From contig NW_026971073.1 in assembly GCF_963678635.1 (NCBI RefSeq), positions 40,001 to 104,000 on the forward strand: 64,000 nucleotides of DNA, written 5' to 3'. The notes beneath the pieces are model-generated. The model was not told where the DNA came from, ran no database searches, and was given only the letters and a program-made list of their open reading frames with translations. Positions 21,618 to 33,396 of this stretch are shown one piece after another (position 1 is the first letter of the stretch; the number at the start of each line of letters is the position of its first letter). Both the position numbers and the translations under genes were made by a program. Origin of the DNA: Symsagittifera roscoffensis. Lineage: Eukaryota > Xenacoelomorpha > Acoela > Convolutidae.

Positions 21618-23298
21618 CTCTATCCGAGTATCAATGCAGCCGTCTGACTCGTTTTAGTATGATTTCGGCCTTTTCAGTGTCCTTCTTGACCTCTCTCCTC
21701 TCTCGGTTGACTTCAAGAGCTTGGTGATGAAAGTCTCGAGAGATCTATTCAGAGGCTCAAACATCGAAGTATACATTGTCGTGTCCTGTGAGACCGTAGT
21801 CAGATCTGGGAACGATCTGACTTATGGCACAGTTGGCAATCTTGTCTCCGGGCGGCATCCGTCTCCGGCGGGACCGGGTTCGTCCAATATGGCCTCGATG
21901 AGACTGCCCTGGGCCGCTCCCTATTCCTAGAATCGTAATTCGCGCTCGAATTTTGCTGGGCCCCGGCATAGTTGCCTGCTCCATCTCCATCATTCGATGG
22001 GCGTAAGCGCTCCCTCGGGTTGGAACGCTCCTCCCGATTACCTCCATTTAAGATCTCGTCAAGTTTCCGCATCATCAGATCAGAGTTGTTATCTAACCTT
22101 TTTTCCAGGTTAGTCATCGTATGAGCATAGGTATTGTCGCAATCGTTCAAAAATCTCTCGGTCTCTCTTGTCATCCTAGCCTCTCTTTCCTCTGACTCCT
22201 TGTTTTTCTGTGCCAAGCTCTCTGCTAGTCATTGATCGGTTTTGCGAATCAATTGAGCCTGCTCGACTCTCGCCTGTGACTTCACGTGTGTCTGTTTATC
22301 TCGCAAGTTCTCTCGACTCTGGTGAGCTCTCTCGTCAACTTGATCTATTCCTTTAGTCATGTCCCGTCGCAGCTCTTCCAGGCCTGTCAACACGCCAGCA
22401 AACATGTCACTTATATCGCCAGCCGCCCCCAATGTCGGGGTTAGCCCCAGAGAAGATGAGGTCAACTGCGGTTGCAGCCTGGTACTTGATGACGCGCCGC
22501 CCTTTTGCTTGCCCATCGACATCATCAACCTGTCGAACGTTGAGGACGCTCCCAACGTAAATCCCATCAGACATGGGCCTGGTCGGCGAGGCGGACAACA
22601 TCTTCCTGCTCATGTCGTTCCTTGGGCACGGCGTGAAGTTCACATCCGGTTGGGTTATCTCCGGATGGTCATAACTGGAAGATAGACCTTCAGTTTGTAG
22701 TGACGCCATGCACTCATCGTTCAAAGACTTTCAGTTTTTCTTGGCCTTCGAACCCGTTTGTTCTTCACAAGGACTTATAATCGACATCATTGCGTTCTTG
22801 CTCTGTTTGGCCAGGAATGAGTGGGTATTGGCCGGATGTAAAAGTTCTTTTCTCCATTTATGACTCCAAGTCTCTGGTTTGGACATTCCCCTGAACAACA
22901 CTTCCTCTCGTGGCTCGGCCTCGGAACGCTCCGATGCCTCCTCCGTCCTCTCGACTTCCGCCCGACCGAGGCTCAAAGTCGGGTCGAATAACCGTTCGTT
23001 TCCCTTCGTCAAAGGGGTCAACAAGCGCTTCGCTCGCCGCTCCGGCCTCGGCGCTTCGCCCTTGATCGCCATCGAGGTTCTTGTCGCTTCTTAGTTTCAT
23101 TTCGCTCACTGAAAAATGAGCTTGACCTTTAGACGATTCCTTGCCAGCAAAAACGTCGGAAACGCTGCTAAAGAAAGATTGGCTACGCCTAGTTTTAAAC
23201 TTTCGCGTGCTTCCCTTGCTCAGCCTGGGAATCTTAGTAGTCAATCCTAGCGAGTCTCTACGTTGCATACTTTGTAATAAATAGTAATATTCGTACAA
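21618..23298 (-). pseudogene. Gag N-terminal (matrix-like) region, copy A unit 1
   Basis: Frames 23298-22858, 23072-22731, 22724-22407, 22567-22229 and 22216-21800 are in series and separated by frameshifts or stops. Features: a basic opening (FKTRRSQSFFSSVSDVF), GMSKPETWSHKWRKELL, then FTLGASSTFDRLMM, a long charged helix (VDERAHQSRENLRDKQ, KTDQ, ERFLNDCDNTYAHTMTNLEK) that looks coiled-coil forming, and an Asn/Arg/Ser-rich linker. It has no known enzymatic motif. It is duplicated at 28071-29677. Confidence 0.65.
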
Positions 23299-26095
23299 TT
23301 TAATGGCGTTGTATACGTACCGCGAATAAGTTCAAGTTAGTTTACTTAACGCTGCCTACTCGATTTCGTCAGTATCAAAAATGTCTCTTAGATTTCTCGA
23401 TGATAATATTAGTGCTCAGGATTGATATAATGCTAACTCAACCCTGTTGTATAGTATAACAGTATCACAAAATTTTCACAAGATTTAGTCCATACACAAA
23501 ACACAATTGATAATCAGATAACAATATCCTACAGGTGACAGCGAGCTTTTGTCAGTATCAATTTACCGCCACACTCTTATCACATCACTGCTTTGTTAAA
23601 ATCAAACAGTCTTTTGTAAAAAGGCGGCGATGATTCAGAAATAGGTCAATAAAACTTAAAGAAAAAGACTCCCCTCAATTGGAACGTTCCAAAAGAACAA
23701 AGCCCAGGACACATTCTTCTCAAGTGAGTGTGTATTTGCCTAATACGCCCATCGAGGTCTTCTTTTAGGTGTGCTGCGATTGCCCGAGCTGTCCTACTAA
23801 GTAGCTCAAGGCAACCTCTGATCGAAAAAATTCTAAAGTCTATGAAAAAGCTCCCCCCACACCCGGGACTCCCCAAGTGTACGAGAGCTGGGAACAACTT
23901 TTCCTCTCAAGTGAGTGTGTATCTGCCTATTACACTGACCGAGGTCTTCTTTTATGTGTTCCCGGATTGCCCGAGCTTTCCTATTAATTAGCTCAAGGCA
24001 ACCACACAACCAAGGAAAAGTTTTTGGTTCGGGTACTTCTGACAGACCCGATCTAGAATCCAAAGTTGATCACGAATCTCCGGATCAAATGGGCTGCCGT
24101 AATCCCAATATGCACGCCCGTTGGTAGTTGACCTTTTTTCCGATTCTAAATGGATATTCTAGTTGCTTAAATTGCCCCAGAAGATACCCCTAAATTTTTC
24201 GGGTTACTTCGGAGGGTCGTTAAGACCCTTAGCTTACCTTGGATGGTTACTTTGGAGGGTACCTTAACATCCAAGTTACTTCATAGGGTCCCTTTTAACT
24301 CACTAAGGAGGGTCAAAAAGAGGCATAATATGCTCCGGAGGGTTCCGCAAAAATAGAGAAGAAGGGTTATTCTACCGCGGTAAAGCCTCCGAATGCGGTG
24401 TAACTTACTTAAAACCAGGTTGGCTGACACGATCAACCTTCCCAGTAAAATAAAAAGGTGATCTTATAAAACTTTCTGCCGCTCGGAGGGTTCCCTAAAA
24501 TTGGACCCTCCGAACCAACAAATTCTAAAATATTTTTATTTTCCGAGAATATCAACCCCAAAACGGTTGCGGTCCGTAAAAGTGGTTAAAAACGTCGACT
24601 TATTTTATCAGAATATTTCCAATCGGTTAGCTAGTCTTTGAGAAATCGCCAAAAACGCGTTCGTCAAAATGGCCTTCTTTTACCACCTGTATAGGTTCTG
24701 AAAGACTTTTTCCGCAATTCCCATTGAAGGTGCCTAAAAATAGTTGAAACGAGCGTAGTGGGCCCGTACGGCACTGGAACAATGCAAAAAACTGGACCAA
24801 AATTGGTTTGGAAACAAAAATTTGGCCAATAACTATCAAATTTGGACCCTCCGATTCCTTCCTTTTCCAATCTTTAAGTCGTTAGCTCTATCCACAGAGC
24901 TAATCGGAGGTTACTCAAAATTTTCTCTAGTAACCGAGCATGTTATGCTAGCACGCTCCTAACGCATAAACTTTTATTGCTCTAACTCTAAAAACTCAAA
25001 AACTCGATCCCAAAAACAAATCGACAAAATTCGGAAAATTATCAAAAGTTTGATCAAAATTTTTTTTTCTAATTTCTACTGAGTCCTTTTTCACGCGGTT
25101 TCGTTAGTCAGAGGGATCGAACTACGTAGCAACTCCCTATAAAAAAACTTTTTGCTGTTCTCAAAAGCTCGGACATCCAAAAAAATTTTGATGTCTGCAG
25201 TTTGGTCGAAAATCGGCAACTTTCGATAAAATTGGGTGTTTCTCGGGTCTAAATAGGAGATAAGTGATATAGAATAAGGATAATAGTCTATTAGTAGTCG
25301 TTAATGAATTTAACCATACCCTCCTTTGCACCAAAATACCCGAACTAAGACCCTTCACTCGGAAATTCGTGATCGATGGAGGATACACTCGGACGTCGCA
25401 AATCGTGCCCCCCACCTCTTAAGTTTTGATGAAAAAGTACCTGAGCGATACTAAAATTGTTTCAACGATACCCAACAGTCATTGTGGATGTTGTCCCTGA
25501 TGCCCCTGTTGAGTGTGGAACACGTCAGTCAGCTTGCCACTCTACCCTCATGCCACCGGCAAAATCACCATTAACGTGCTCAAATACTTAAATTACACTC
25601 AAGGGATGGTACCCAACCCGTCATCAAAACACGCAATCTTCCTATCAAAAGTGATATAAATCAATCTGAAACATTAACACATAGGAAGGTCAGATCACAT
25701 CTCGTCCGGAAATATCATATAAACTGTCACTTTGTTTTTTATTGTTTTTGGTCTTTTCTGGATTTTTTTACTGTTTTTTGTACTTTTTTTGTTTTCAAAT
25801 AAATTTGTTTTTGGCTTTTTCTTGGTTATACACTATTTTTGTTTGGTTTTACGCTTTCTCTTCATTTGTTTTTGGCCCCGGAACCTTGGGGCAAGCGGGC
25901 TCCTGACTTCCTACCTATCCCTCCGGCCCCCGGAATTTTCGGTGTTAACTAAGTTAAAAAGCTAAATAGTACTAGGCGGAGGGTACGCACCTTTCCCCTA
26001 GTACAATAAAGGTAATTAGGGCCTCTAACTCGGGCATGCGCCCGGAGCGGAGGGTTCATCGTTGAAACGTTTGCTGATCTTGATGGTCTCTTGCC
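23299..26095 (-). other. Long leader (5' UTR), copy A unit 1
   Basis: About 2.8 kb without a credible gene. It holds two stem-loops (23780-23814 and 23966-24000), recurrent GGAGGGT/GGACCCTCCG words (24220-24890) and A-rich low complexity on the element strand near 25730-25860. Such long leaders in large retroelements can carry packaging or translation signals; here that is inference. Confidence 0.6.
23719..24000 (-). repeat. Paired leader stem-loop repeat, unit 1
   Basis: Two imperfect direct repeats of about 100 bp, offset 187 bp (starting 23719 and 23906 with CTCAAGTGAG), each end in a hairpin. TTGCC-C-GAGCT pairs with AGCTC-AA-GGCAA around a 12-nt loop (23780-23814 and 23966-24000). The stems are identical while the loops and flanks differ. 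The 187-bp offset is not a multiple of three, which argues for an RNA element and not a protein repeat. Confidence 0.65.
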
Positions 26096-26657
26096 TAATT
26101 AAGATCTTACTAACAGGTTTCTTTTCATACTTCCTCTCAGGATATTTGATCCTGATCAACCCGTCATTGATGTCGACCGTGACATCAAAGTTGCGTACGA
26201 AGTCCCTTCCCAGGATGAATTGATCGGATTCATCCAAATTTCCCAACACCAGGAAGCTCATCCAAAGATGTCTTCCTCCAAGCTGCAGTGATATGATCGG
26301 TGTCCGTCCTGTCACATAGATTGCTCCCTGATTGGCAGCTGCCAGTCTGATGTTTGTCGGTATTAGATCCGACCTGTCAAAGCCCTTATCAGTCCAGGTG
26401 CTGACTGGCATGACGCTGACCACTACACCCATGTCTAAAAATCCTTTCACTGAAAGTTGTCTGCCCTGCACATCCAGCACATGTGCTGCCAGATCGGCTT
26501 CGCAACCTATGTGATCCACATCCTGTTCAAGCATGGCATTGTGTCCGATTTGTCGCACCTTCAGCTCTCCTTGGTCAATGTATATCCGGCCTATCTGATC
26601 ACTCGCATCAGTTACTTGAGCTTTTGTGTAGATATTGATGCCGTCCACATTCATCAA
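26096..26657 (-). pseudogene. Truncated protease, copy A unit 2
   Basis: A copy of the first part of the protease region (FLDMGVVVSVMP at about 26425-26437, RTPIISLQLGG, ILGRDFVRNFDV). It breaks at the duplication junction 26095/26096 and reads into leader sequence before stopping at 26025. It has the same active-site Met as unit 1. It lacks everything downstream (RT onward). Confidence 0.85.
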
Positions 26658-26891
26658 AATCGGCTATGGGCCATGGACTTCGATGTAATGTCCATCCACT
26701 CTCATCAGCCTCGTACCTCCTGTCGTGAGCAGCGCTCGCACAGCCCTGGAGTCTAGCTTGGGATCCTTTTCCCTTAGGTAGTCTGCATAAATGTCGAGGT
26801 GGACCAGCGTAATCTCGGACAGTTAACTCTGGTTCTTGACCACCTGGTGTCCTGCGACTGAGATAATGGACATTATGTTCGTCCCTTCTTT

Positions 26892-28034
26892 CTACCCGAT
26901 ATGACGTTTAGCTTTAATCCCTGCTTTCTGGTTTCCTGTGTGTCCTCTTTCGTTTTTTTTATTCAAAATGTCAAATTTTTTCCGAAGATCTGTGCTCTCC
27001 AGTTCCGACCTTACCCATTGCTCAACTTTTTTCGTGGCTAGCTCCTGTTGGACATTCTGCAATGCTGCCCTTGCTGCCAAACCATAATCCACCTTGAGCG
27101 GGTCGGCCGACTCTGCCTCCAAGCTCGAGGCTACCACCTCGTCAGGCATGGTCTTCACCTTCTTAGTCGTAAAAGTGCTCGGTGTTGTCTCTTTTCTTCG
27201 AGACTCAGCCTCGTTCATCAGACGTGCTCGACTGGCTTTGACGCCCAAAAGCGCCTCTTTATGGCGGGGATATTTCGCGTCCGGCACTGCATCCCAAAAT
27301 TGAGTGCAGTCCGACTTGAAGTGTCCCTCCAAATTACAGAAGAAGCACCTCGGTCGATACTTCATAATGAGCCCTCTAACGTACTCTTCGTTGTCCTCGT
27401 CGGTCGCATCAACGTCGTCGAGAAAGTGGCCTATCGCCTTCATGTTCTGTTTGTAAGCAGAACATGCGGAAACATGGTGGTTCATCGAGCCACAATTCGC
27501 ACAGGACCTCCTCTTATTCATGTCGTAGCGAGGTTTGTACCAACTAGAGTTCGCGCCAGTGTTTGTTCCGCTGTAGTTGCCATATTTGCTGTAACGGTTT
27601 TGCACCCTCGTTTTTATGAGCAAGTACTCACGCGACTTCATACGCAAATCATCGGGCGTGGATACCTGGTTAAGCGACAGGGAGAAATGTGTGGCTAGCT
27701 TTGTTTTTAACTCTTCACTCTTCACTCCATCCATGAACTTCGAGGCAAACGCTAAGTTCCGCTCAGAAATTCTCTCATCGGGGTTGCTTCTCCTCCTACG
27801 TAATTCAAGGTCATCCAAAAACTTGTCTATGGACTCGTCATCTCTTTGACGCCTCTTCTCGAACTTCACCATAGCCTGATGCCCTTGTACTCCAGAGCCG
27901 AAACGATTCACCAGGATGTCAAATATCCTGCGAGCACTGTCTCGTTCATTTAACCTTTTCGCCAGATTGCTTGTCAGTGCGCTGCATTCCTGTTTCTTTG
28001 AGATATTTTCTTCTCCAAAGTGCAACTTCATCAC
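26892..28034 (-). pseudogene. Gag capsid and nucleocapsid, copy A unit 2
   Basis: A 380-codon near-identical duplicate of 20565-21617 with both zinc knuckles intact. It reads 30 codons further than unit 1 at the C-terminus (through ELESTDLRKKFDILNKKNER), showing that the stop at 20565 in unit 1 is a later lesion. There is no intact protease behind it in this unit. Confidence 0.9.
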
Positions 28035-29677
28035 CTCTATCCGAGTATCAATGCAGCCGTCTGACTCGTTTTAGTATGATTTCGGCCTTTTCAGTGTCCT
28101 TCTTGACCTCTCTCCTCTCTCGGTTGACTTCACGAGCTTGGTGATGAAAGTCTCGAGAGATCTATTCAGAGGCTCAAACATCGAAGTATACATTGTCGTG
28201 TCCTGTGAGACCGTAGTTGGCACAGTTGGCAATCTTGTCTCCGGGCGGCATCCGTCTCCGGCGGGACCGGGTTCGGCCAATATGGCCTCGATGAGACTGC
28301 CCTGGGCCGCTCCCTATTCCTAGAATCGTAATTCGCGCTCGAATTTTGCTGGGCCCCGGCATAGTTGCCTGCTCCATCTCCATCATTCGATGGGCGTAAG
28401 CGCTCCCTCGGGTTGGAACGCTCCTCCCGATTACCTCCATTTAAGATCTCGTCAAGTTTCCGCATCATCAGATCAGAGTTGTTATCTAACCTTTTTTCCA
28501 GGTTAGTCATCGTATGAGCATAGGTATTGTCGTAATCGTTCAACAATCTCTCGGTCTCTCTTGTCATCCTAGCATCTCTTTCCTCTGACTCCTTGTTTTT
28601 CTGTGCCAAGCTCTCCGCCAGTCATTGATCGGTTTTGCGAATCAATTGAGCCTGCTCGACTCTCGCCTGTGACTTCACGTGTGTCTGTTTATCTCGCAAA
28701 TTCTCTCGACTCTGGTGAGCTCTCTCGTCAACTTGATCTTTTCCTTTAGTCATGTCCCGTCGCAGCTCTTCCAGGCCTGTCAACACGCCAGCAAACATGT
28801 CACTTATATCGCCAGCCGCCCCCAATGTCGGGGTTAGCCCCAGAGAAGATGAGGTCAACTGCGGTTGCAGCCTGGTACTTGATGACGCGCCGCCCTTTTG
28901 CTTGCCCATCGACATCATCAACCTGTCGAACGTTGAGGACGCTCCCACCGTAAATCCCATCAGACATGGGCCTGGTCGGCGAGGCGGACAACATCTTCCT
29001 GCTCATGTCGTTCCTTGGGCACGGCGTGAAGTTCACATCCGGTTGGGTTATCTCTGGAAGATAGACCTTCAGTTTGTAGTGACGCCATGCACTCATCGTT
29101 CAAAGACTTTCAGTTTTTCTTGGCCTTCGAACCCGTTTGTTCTTCACAAGGACTTATAATCGACATCATTGCGTTCTTGCTCTGTTTGGCCAGGAATGAG
29201 TGGGTATTGGCCGGATGTAAAAGTTCTTTTCTCCATTTATGACTCCAAGTCTCTGGTTTGGACATTCCCCTGAACAACACTTCCTCTCGTGGCTCGGCCT
29301 CGGAACGCTCCGATGCCTCCTCCGTCCTCTCGACTTCCGCCCGACCGAGGCTCAAAGTCGGGTCGAACAACCGTTCGTTTCCCTTCGTCAAAGGGGTCAA
29401 CAAGCGCTTCGCTCGCCGCTCCGGCCTCGGCGCTTCGCCCTTGATCGCCATCGAGGTTCTTGTCGCTTCTTAGTTTCATTTCGCTCACTGAAAAATGAGC
29501 TTGACCTTTAGACGATTCCTTGCCAGCAAAAACGTCGGAAACGCTGCTAAAGAAAGATTGGCTACGCCTAGTTTTAAACTTTCGCGTGCTTCCCTTGCTC
29601 AGCCTGGGAATCTTAGTAGTCAATCCTAGCGAGTCTCTACGTTGCATACTTTGTAATAAATAGTAATATTCGTACAA
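28035..29677 (-). pseudogene. Gag N-terminal region, copy A unit 2
   Basis: Duplicate of 21618-23298 with the same frame breaks (pieces 29677-29237, 29451-29110, 29096-28800, 28960-28622, 28609-28166, 28280-28071). It lacks the 24-bp and 14-bp segments present in unit 1. The start (MYEYYYLLQSMQRRDSLG) is a candidate Gag initiation site because upstream sequence is leader-like, but no Kozak-type context decides it. Confidence 0.6.
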
Positions 29678-32474
29678 TTTAATGGCGATGTATACGTACC
29701 GCGAATAAGTTCAAGTTAGTTTACTTAACGCTGCCTACTCGATTTCGTCAGTATCAAAAATGTCTCTTAGATTTCTCGATGATAATATTAGTGCTCAGGA
29801 TTGATATAATGCTAACTCAACCCTGTTGTATAGTATAACAGTATCACAAAATTTTCACAAGATTTAGTCCATACACAAAACACAATTGATAATCAGATAA
29901 CAATATCCTACAGGTGACAGCGACCTTTTGTCAGTATCAATTTACCGCCACACTCTTATCACATCACTGCTTTGTTAAAATCAAACAGTCTTTTGTAAAA
30001 AGGCGGTGATGATTCAGAAATAGGTCAATAAAACTTAAAGAAAAAGACTCCCCTCAATTGGAACGCTCCAAAAGAACAAAGCCCAGGACACATTCTTCTC
30101 AAGTGAGTGTGTATTTGCCTAATACACCCATCGAGGTCTTCTTTTAGGTGTGCTGCGATTGCCCGAGCTGTCCTACTAAGTAGCTCAAGGCAACCTGTGA
30201 TCGAAAAAATTCTAAAGTCTATGAAAAAGCTCCCCCCACACCCGGGACTCCCCAAGTGTACGAGAGCTGGGAACAACTTTTCCTCTCAAGTGAGTGTGTA
30301 TCTGCCTATTACACTGACCGAGGTCTTCTTTTATGTGTTCCCGGATTGCCCGAGCTTTCCTATTAATTAGCTCAAGGCAACCACACAACCAGGGAAAAGT
30401 TTTTGGTTCGGGTACTTCTGACAGACCCGATCTAGAATCCAAAGTTGATCACGAATCTCCGGATCAAATGGGCTGCCGTAATCCCAATATGCACGCCCGT
30501 TGGTAGTTGACCTTTTTTACGATTCTAAATGGATATTCTAGTTGCTTAAATTGCCCCAGAAGATACCCCTAAATTTTTCGGGTTACTTCGGAGGGTCGTT
30601 AAGACCCTTAGCTTACCTCGGATGGTTACTTTGGAGGGTACCTTAACATCCAAGTTACTTCATAGGGTCCCTTTTAACTCACTAAGGAGGGTCAAAAAGA
30701 GGCATAATATGCTCCGGAGGTTTCCGCAAAAATAAAGAAAAAGGGTTATTCTACCGCGGTAAAGCCTCCGAATGCGGTGTAACTTACTTAAAACCAGGTT
30801 GGCTGACACGATCAACCTTCCCAGTAAAATAAAAAGGTGATCTTATAAAACTTTCTGCCGCTCGGAGGGTTCCCTAAAAATTGGACCCTCCGAACCAACA
30901 AATTCTAAAACATTTTTATTTTCCGAGAATATCAACACCAAAACGGTTGCGGTCCGTAAAAGTGGTCAAAAACGTCGACTTATTTTTTCAAAATATTTCC
31001 AATCGGTTGGCTAGTCTTTGAGAAATCGCCAAAAACGCGTTCGTCAAAATGGCCTTCTTTTACCACCTGTATAGGTTCTGAAAGACTTTTTCCGCAATTC
31101 CCATTGAATATGCCTAAAAATAGTTGAAACGAGCGTAATGGGCCCGTACGGCACTGGAACAATGCAAAAAAGTGGACCAAAATTGGTTTGGAAACAAAAA
31201 TTTGGCCAATAACTATCAAATTTGGACCCTCCGATTCCTTCCTTTTCCAATCTTTAAGTCGTTAGCTCTATCCACAGAGCTAATCGGAGGTTACTCAAAA
31301 TTTTCTCTAGTAACCAAGCATGTTATGCTAGCATGCTCCTAACGCAAAAACTTTTATTGCTCTAACTCTAAAAACTCAAAAACTCGATCCCAAAAACAAA
31401 TTGACAAAATTCGGAAAATTATCAAAAGTTTGATCAAAATTTTTTTTTCTAATTTCTACTGAGTCCTTTTTCACGCGGTTTCGTTAGTCAGAGGGATCGA
31501 ACTACGTAGCAACTCCCTATATAAAATTTTTTTGCTGTTCTCAAAAGCTCGGACATCCAAAATTTTGGGGGTCTGCAGTTTGGTCGAAAATCGGCAACTT
31601 TCGATAAAAATGGGTGTTTCTCGGGTCTAAATAGGAGATAAGTAATAATAAATAAGGATAATAGTCTATTAGTAGTCGTTAATGAATTTAACCATACCCT
31701 CCTTTGCACCAAAATACCCGAACTAAGACCCTTCATTCGGAAATTCGTGATCGATGGAGGATACACTCGGACGTCGCAAATCGTGCCCCCCACCTCTTAA
31801 GTTTTGATGAAAAAGTACCTGAGCGATACTAAAATTGTTTCAACGATACCCAACAGTCATTGTGGATGTTGTCCCTGATGCCCCTGTTCAGTGTGGAACA
31901 CGTCAGTCAGCTTGCCACCCTACCCTCATGCCACCGGCAAAATCACCATTAACGTGCTCAAATACTTAAATTACACTCAAGGGAGGGTACCCAACCCGTC
32001 ATCAAAACACGCAATCTTCCTATCAAAAGTGATATAAATCAATCTGAAACATTAACACATAGGAAGGTCAGATCACATCTCGTCCGGAAATATCATATAA
32101 ACTGTCACTTTGTTTTTTATTGTTTTTGGTCTTTTCTGGATTTTTTTACTGTTTTTTGTACTTTTTTTGTTTTCAAATAAATTTGTTTTTGGCTTTTTCT
32201 TGGTTATACACTATTTTTGTTTGGTTTTACGCTTTCTCTTCATTTGTTTTTGGCCCCGGAACCTTGGGGCAAGCGGGCTCCTGACTTCCTACTTATCCCT
32301 CCGGCCCCCGGAATTTTCGGTGTTAACTAAGTTAAAAAGCTAAATAGTACTAGGCGGAGGGTACGCACCTTTCCCCTAGTACAATGAAGGTAATTAGGGC
32401 CTCTAACTCGGGCATGCGCCCGGAGCGGAGGGTTCATCGTTGAAACGTTTGCTGATCTTGATGGTCTCTTGCCT
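29678..32474 (-). other. Long leader (5' UTR), copy A unit 2
   Basis: Near-identical to 23299-26095 and in the authentic position behind the 5' LTR. It carries the same two stem-loops (30159-30193 and 30346-30380) and the same GGAGGGT-rich tract. No gene is seen. Confidence 0.65.
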
Positions 32475-32511
32475 TTAACTAGCCTACCCAGGAGCGCCAT
32501 AAAAACGACTA
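32475..32511 (-). promoter_or_regulatory. Candidate primer-binding region of copy A
   Basis: These are the 37 bases between the 5' LTR and the duplication edge. On the element strand, TGGCGCTCCTGGGTAGG occurs 12-14 bases inside the LTR boundary. It begins TGG as a tRNA-3'-end complement should. I cannot match it to a particular tRNA, and the spacing from the LTR is larger than usual. Confidence 0.35.
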
Positions 32512-33393
32512 GGTAACATTCGCCCAAATACTACACAGCGACGGAGCGTAGAAAAAGTACTTATTAACGACTGGCAGGCGTCACCTACCTTAATTCTACT
32601 CGTTTTCACCGTCTCGACCTTGCCAGTTGATTTTCTGATCTGTTTAGAGCTAAGTAAAAAGTTACTATTTTTAGGCCATCAGTCAAACGACTTTTGATCA
32701 GCTTTCGTTTACATGCGAACACAACCACGTAGCTGGGTCCTGGATCCTCAGACTACGTGATCGCTATTAAAAACACGGCTCGAATACAATATTTTTATGT
32801 TTTTGGTGACAGTTCTATATTAAATCCATTGGAGATGGATTGACCCTTTCCTCTTCCTAGCTACTCATATTCTAAAATATCAAACAATACCGATGTCAAT
32901 TCAAAGTTCTATGGCATCAGAGTAGCTGAAAAGTTAGTTTACTATAGTTTTTCACCATATATCAGTCTCTGGGGGACCGAGTCTCCGCTTCCGTGTGTTC
33001 ACTGTGATAACGTCGTCATTACTCCCAATTCGTGGCACGGGAGGGTACTGCTCTCCACCACTTCCCCACTGAATCCTCTTTTCCCACTATCATCCTCTGC
33101 CAAAGGTCTTATCGTGCGTGATCGTCACGATAAGAGGCTTTGTTTTTTCTGTGTTAACGTGCGACTGCTTTCCACTATATTTGCTGTTGTTCTGACTTTT
33201 TCACTTTTTTCAGTCAAAATGGCCAATTTTTGTATGTCTGATAAAAATCCGTTCGACAATCGAAATTTTGAAAATTGTAATTTCTAGAACATTTCTACCC
33301 TCCTTCACAGCACTTTTTCGTCGTTAAGTCTTTTACTCGTTTTTTCGTGTTTCGCCGCAAGGTTGCGCTCTGCCAGTCTGGCAGAATGGCACA
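32512..33393 (-). repeat. 5' LTR of giant copy A
   Basis: Direct repeat of 3211-4091 with the same stem-loop (33108-33134). It ends GGCACA at 33393, immediately followed by GAA and then the resumed gag frame of the plus-strand element. Its inner end reads GGTAAC instead of TGTAAC. By eye it differs from the 3' LTR at a few percent of sites, so the insertion is not recent. Confidence 0.9.
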
Positions 33394-33396
33394 GAA

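Larger units (their letters stand above)
19694..32474 (-). repeat. 6.4-kb tandem duplication (leader, gag, start of protease)
   Basis: Unit 1 is 19694-26095 and unit 2 is 26096-32474, head to tail and nearly identical by eye. The junction at 26095/26096 joins ...GTCTCTTGCC to TAATTAAGATC. Unit 2 ends at the same GTCTCTTGCC at 32474, next to the PBS region. The length difference comes from small indels: an extra 24 bp at about 21798-21822, an extra 14 bp at about 22660, and a few in the leader. The element therefore carries two leaders and two gags, and the protease is complete only in unit 1. Confidence 0.95.
3211..33393 (-). mobile_element. Giant Ty3/gypsy-type LTR retrotransposon, copy A (30.2 kb)
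   Basis: The element is bounded by two near-identical direct repeats of about 881 bp (3211-4091 and 32512-33393). On the minus strand they start TGTGCC and end TTACA (TTACC in the 5' copy). The order on the minus strand is 5' LTR, PBS region, leader, gag, partial protease, then a second leader, gag and protease (a 6.4-kb duplication), RT, RNase H, LSGE linker, integrase, acidic tail, macro domain, gap, ORF3 with SGNH domains, 3' UTR and 3' LTR. Without the duplication it would be about 23.8 kb, far longer than ordinary Ty3/gypsy elements. It sits inside the gag of the plus-strand element. Many frameshifts and stops make it defective. Confidence 0.9.

Noticed and set aside
21798-21822. 24-bp insertion in unit 1 forming a TCAGATC / GATCTGA inverted repeat, as a small mobile element
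   Set aside because: Too short and without target duplication; more simply an indel between the duplicated units.
23646-24063. Protein repeat reading LELLSRTARAIAAHLKEDL / LELINRKARAIREHIKEDL
   Set aside because: The two copies are 187 bp apart and fall in different frames, and the strongest conservation is in the hairpin stems, so an RNA feature explains it better.
25732-25965. 77-codon plus-strand frame of almost pure Phe/Leu/Val (and its copy at 32110-32343)
   Set aside because: Product of a T-rich low-complexity tract in the leader, antisense to the element; no start context or homology, duplicated only because the 6.4-kb unit is.
32475-32511. tRNA-Lys primer-binding site
   Set aside because: The first bases (TGGCGC) fit, but the following bases do not match a Lys tRNA complement that I know, so the tRNA is left unnamed.
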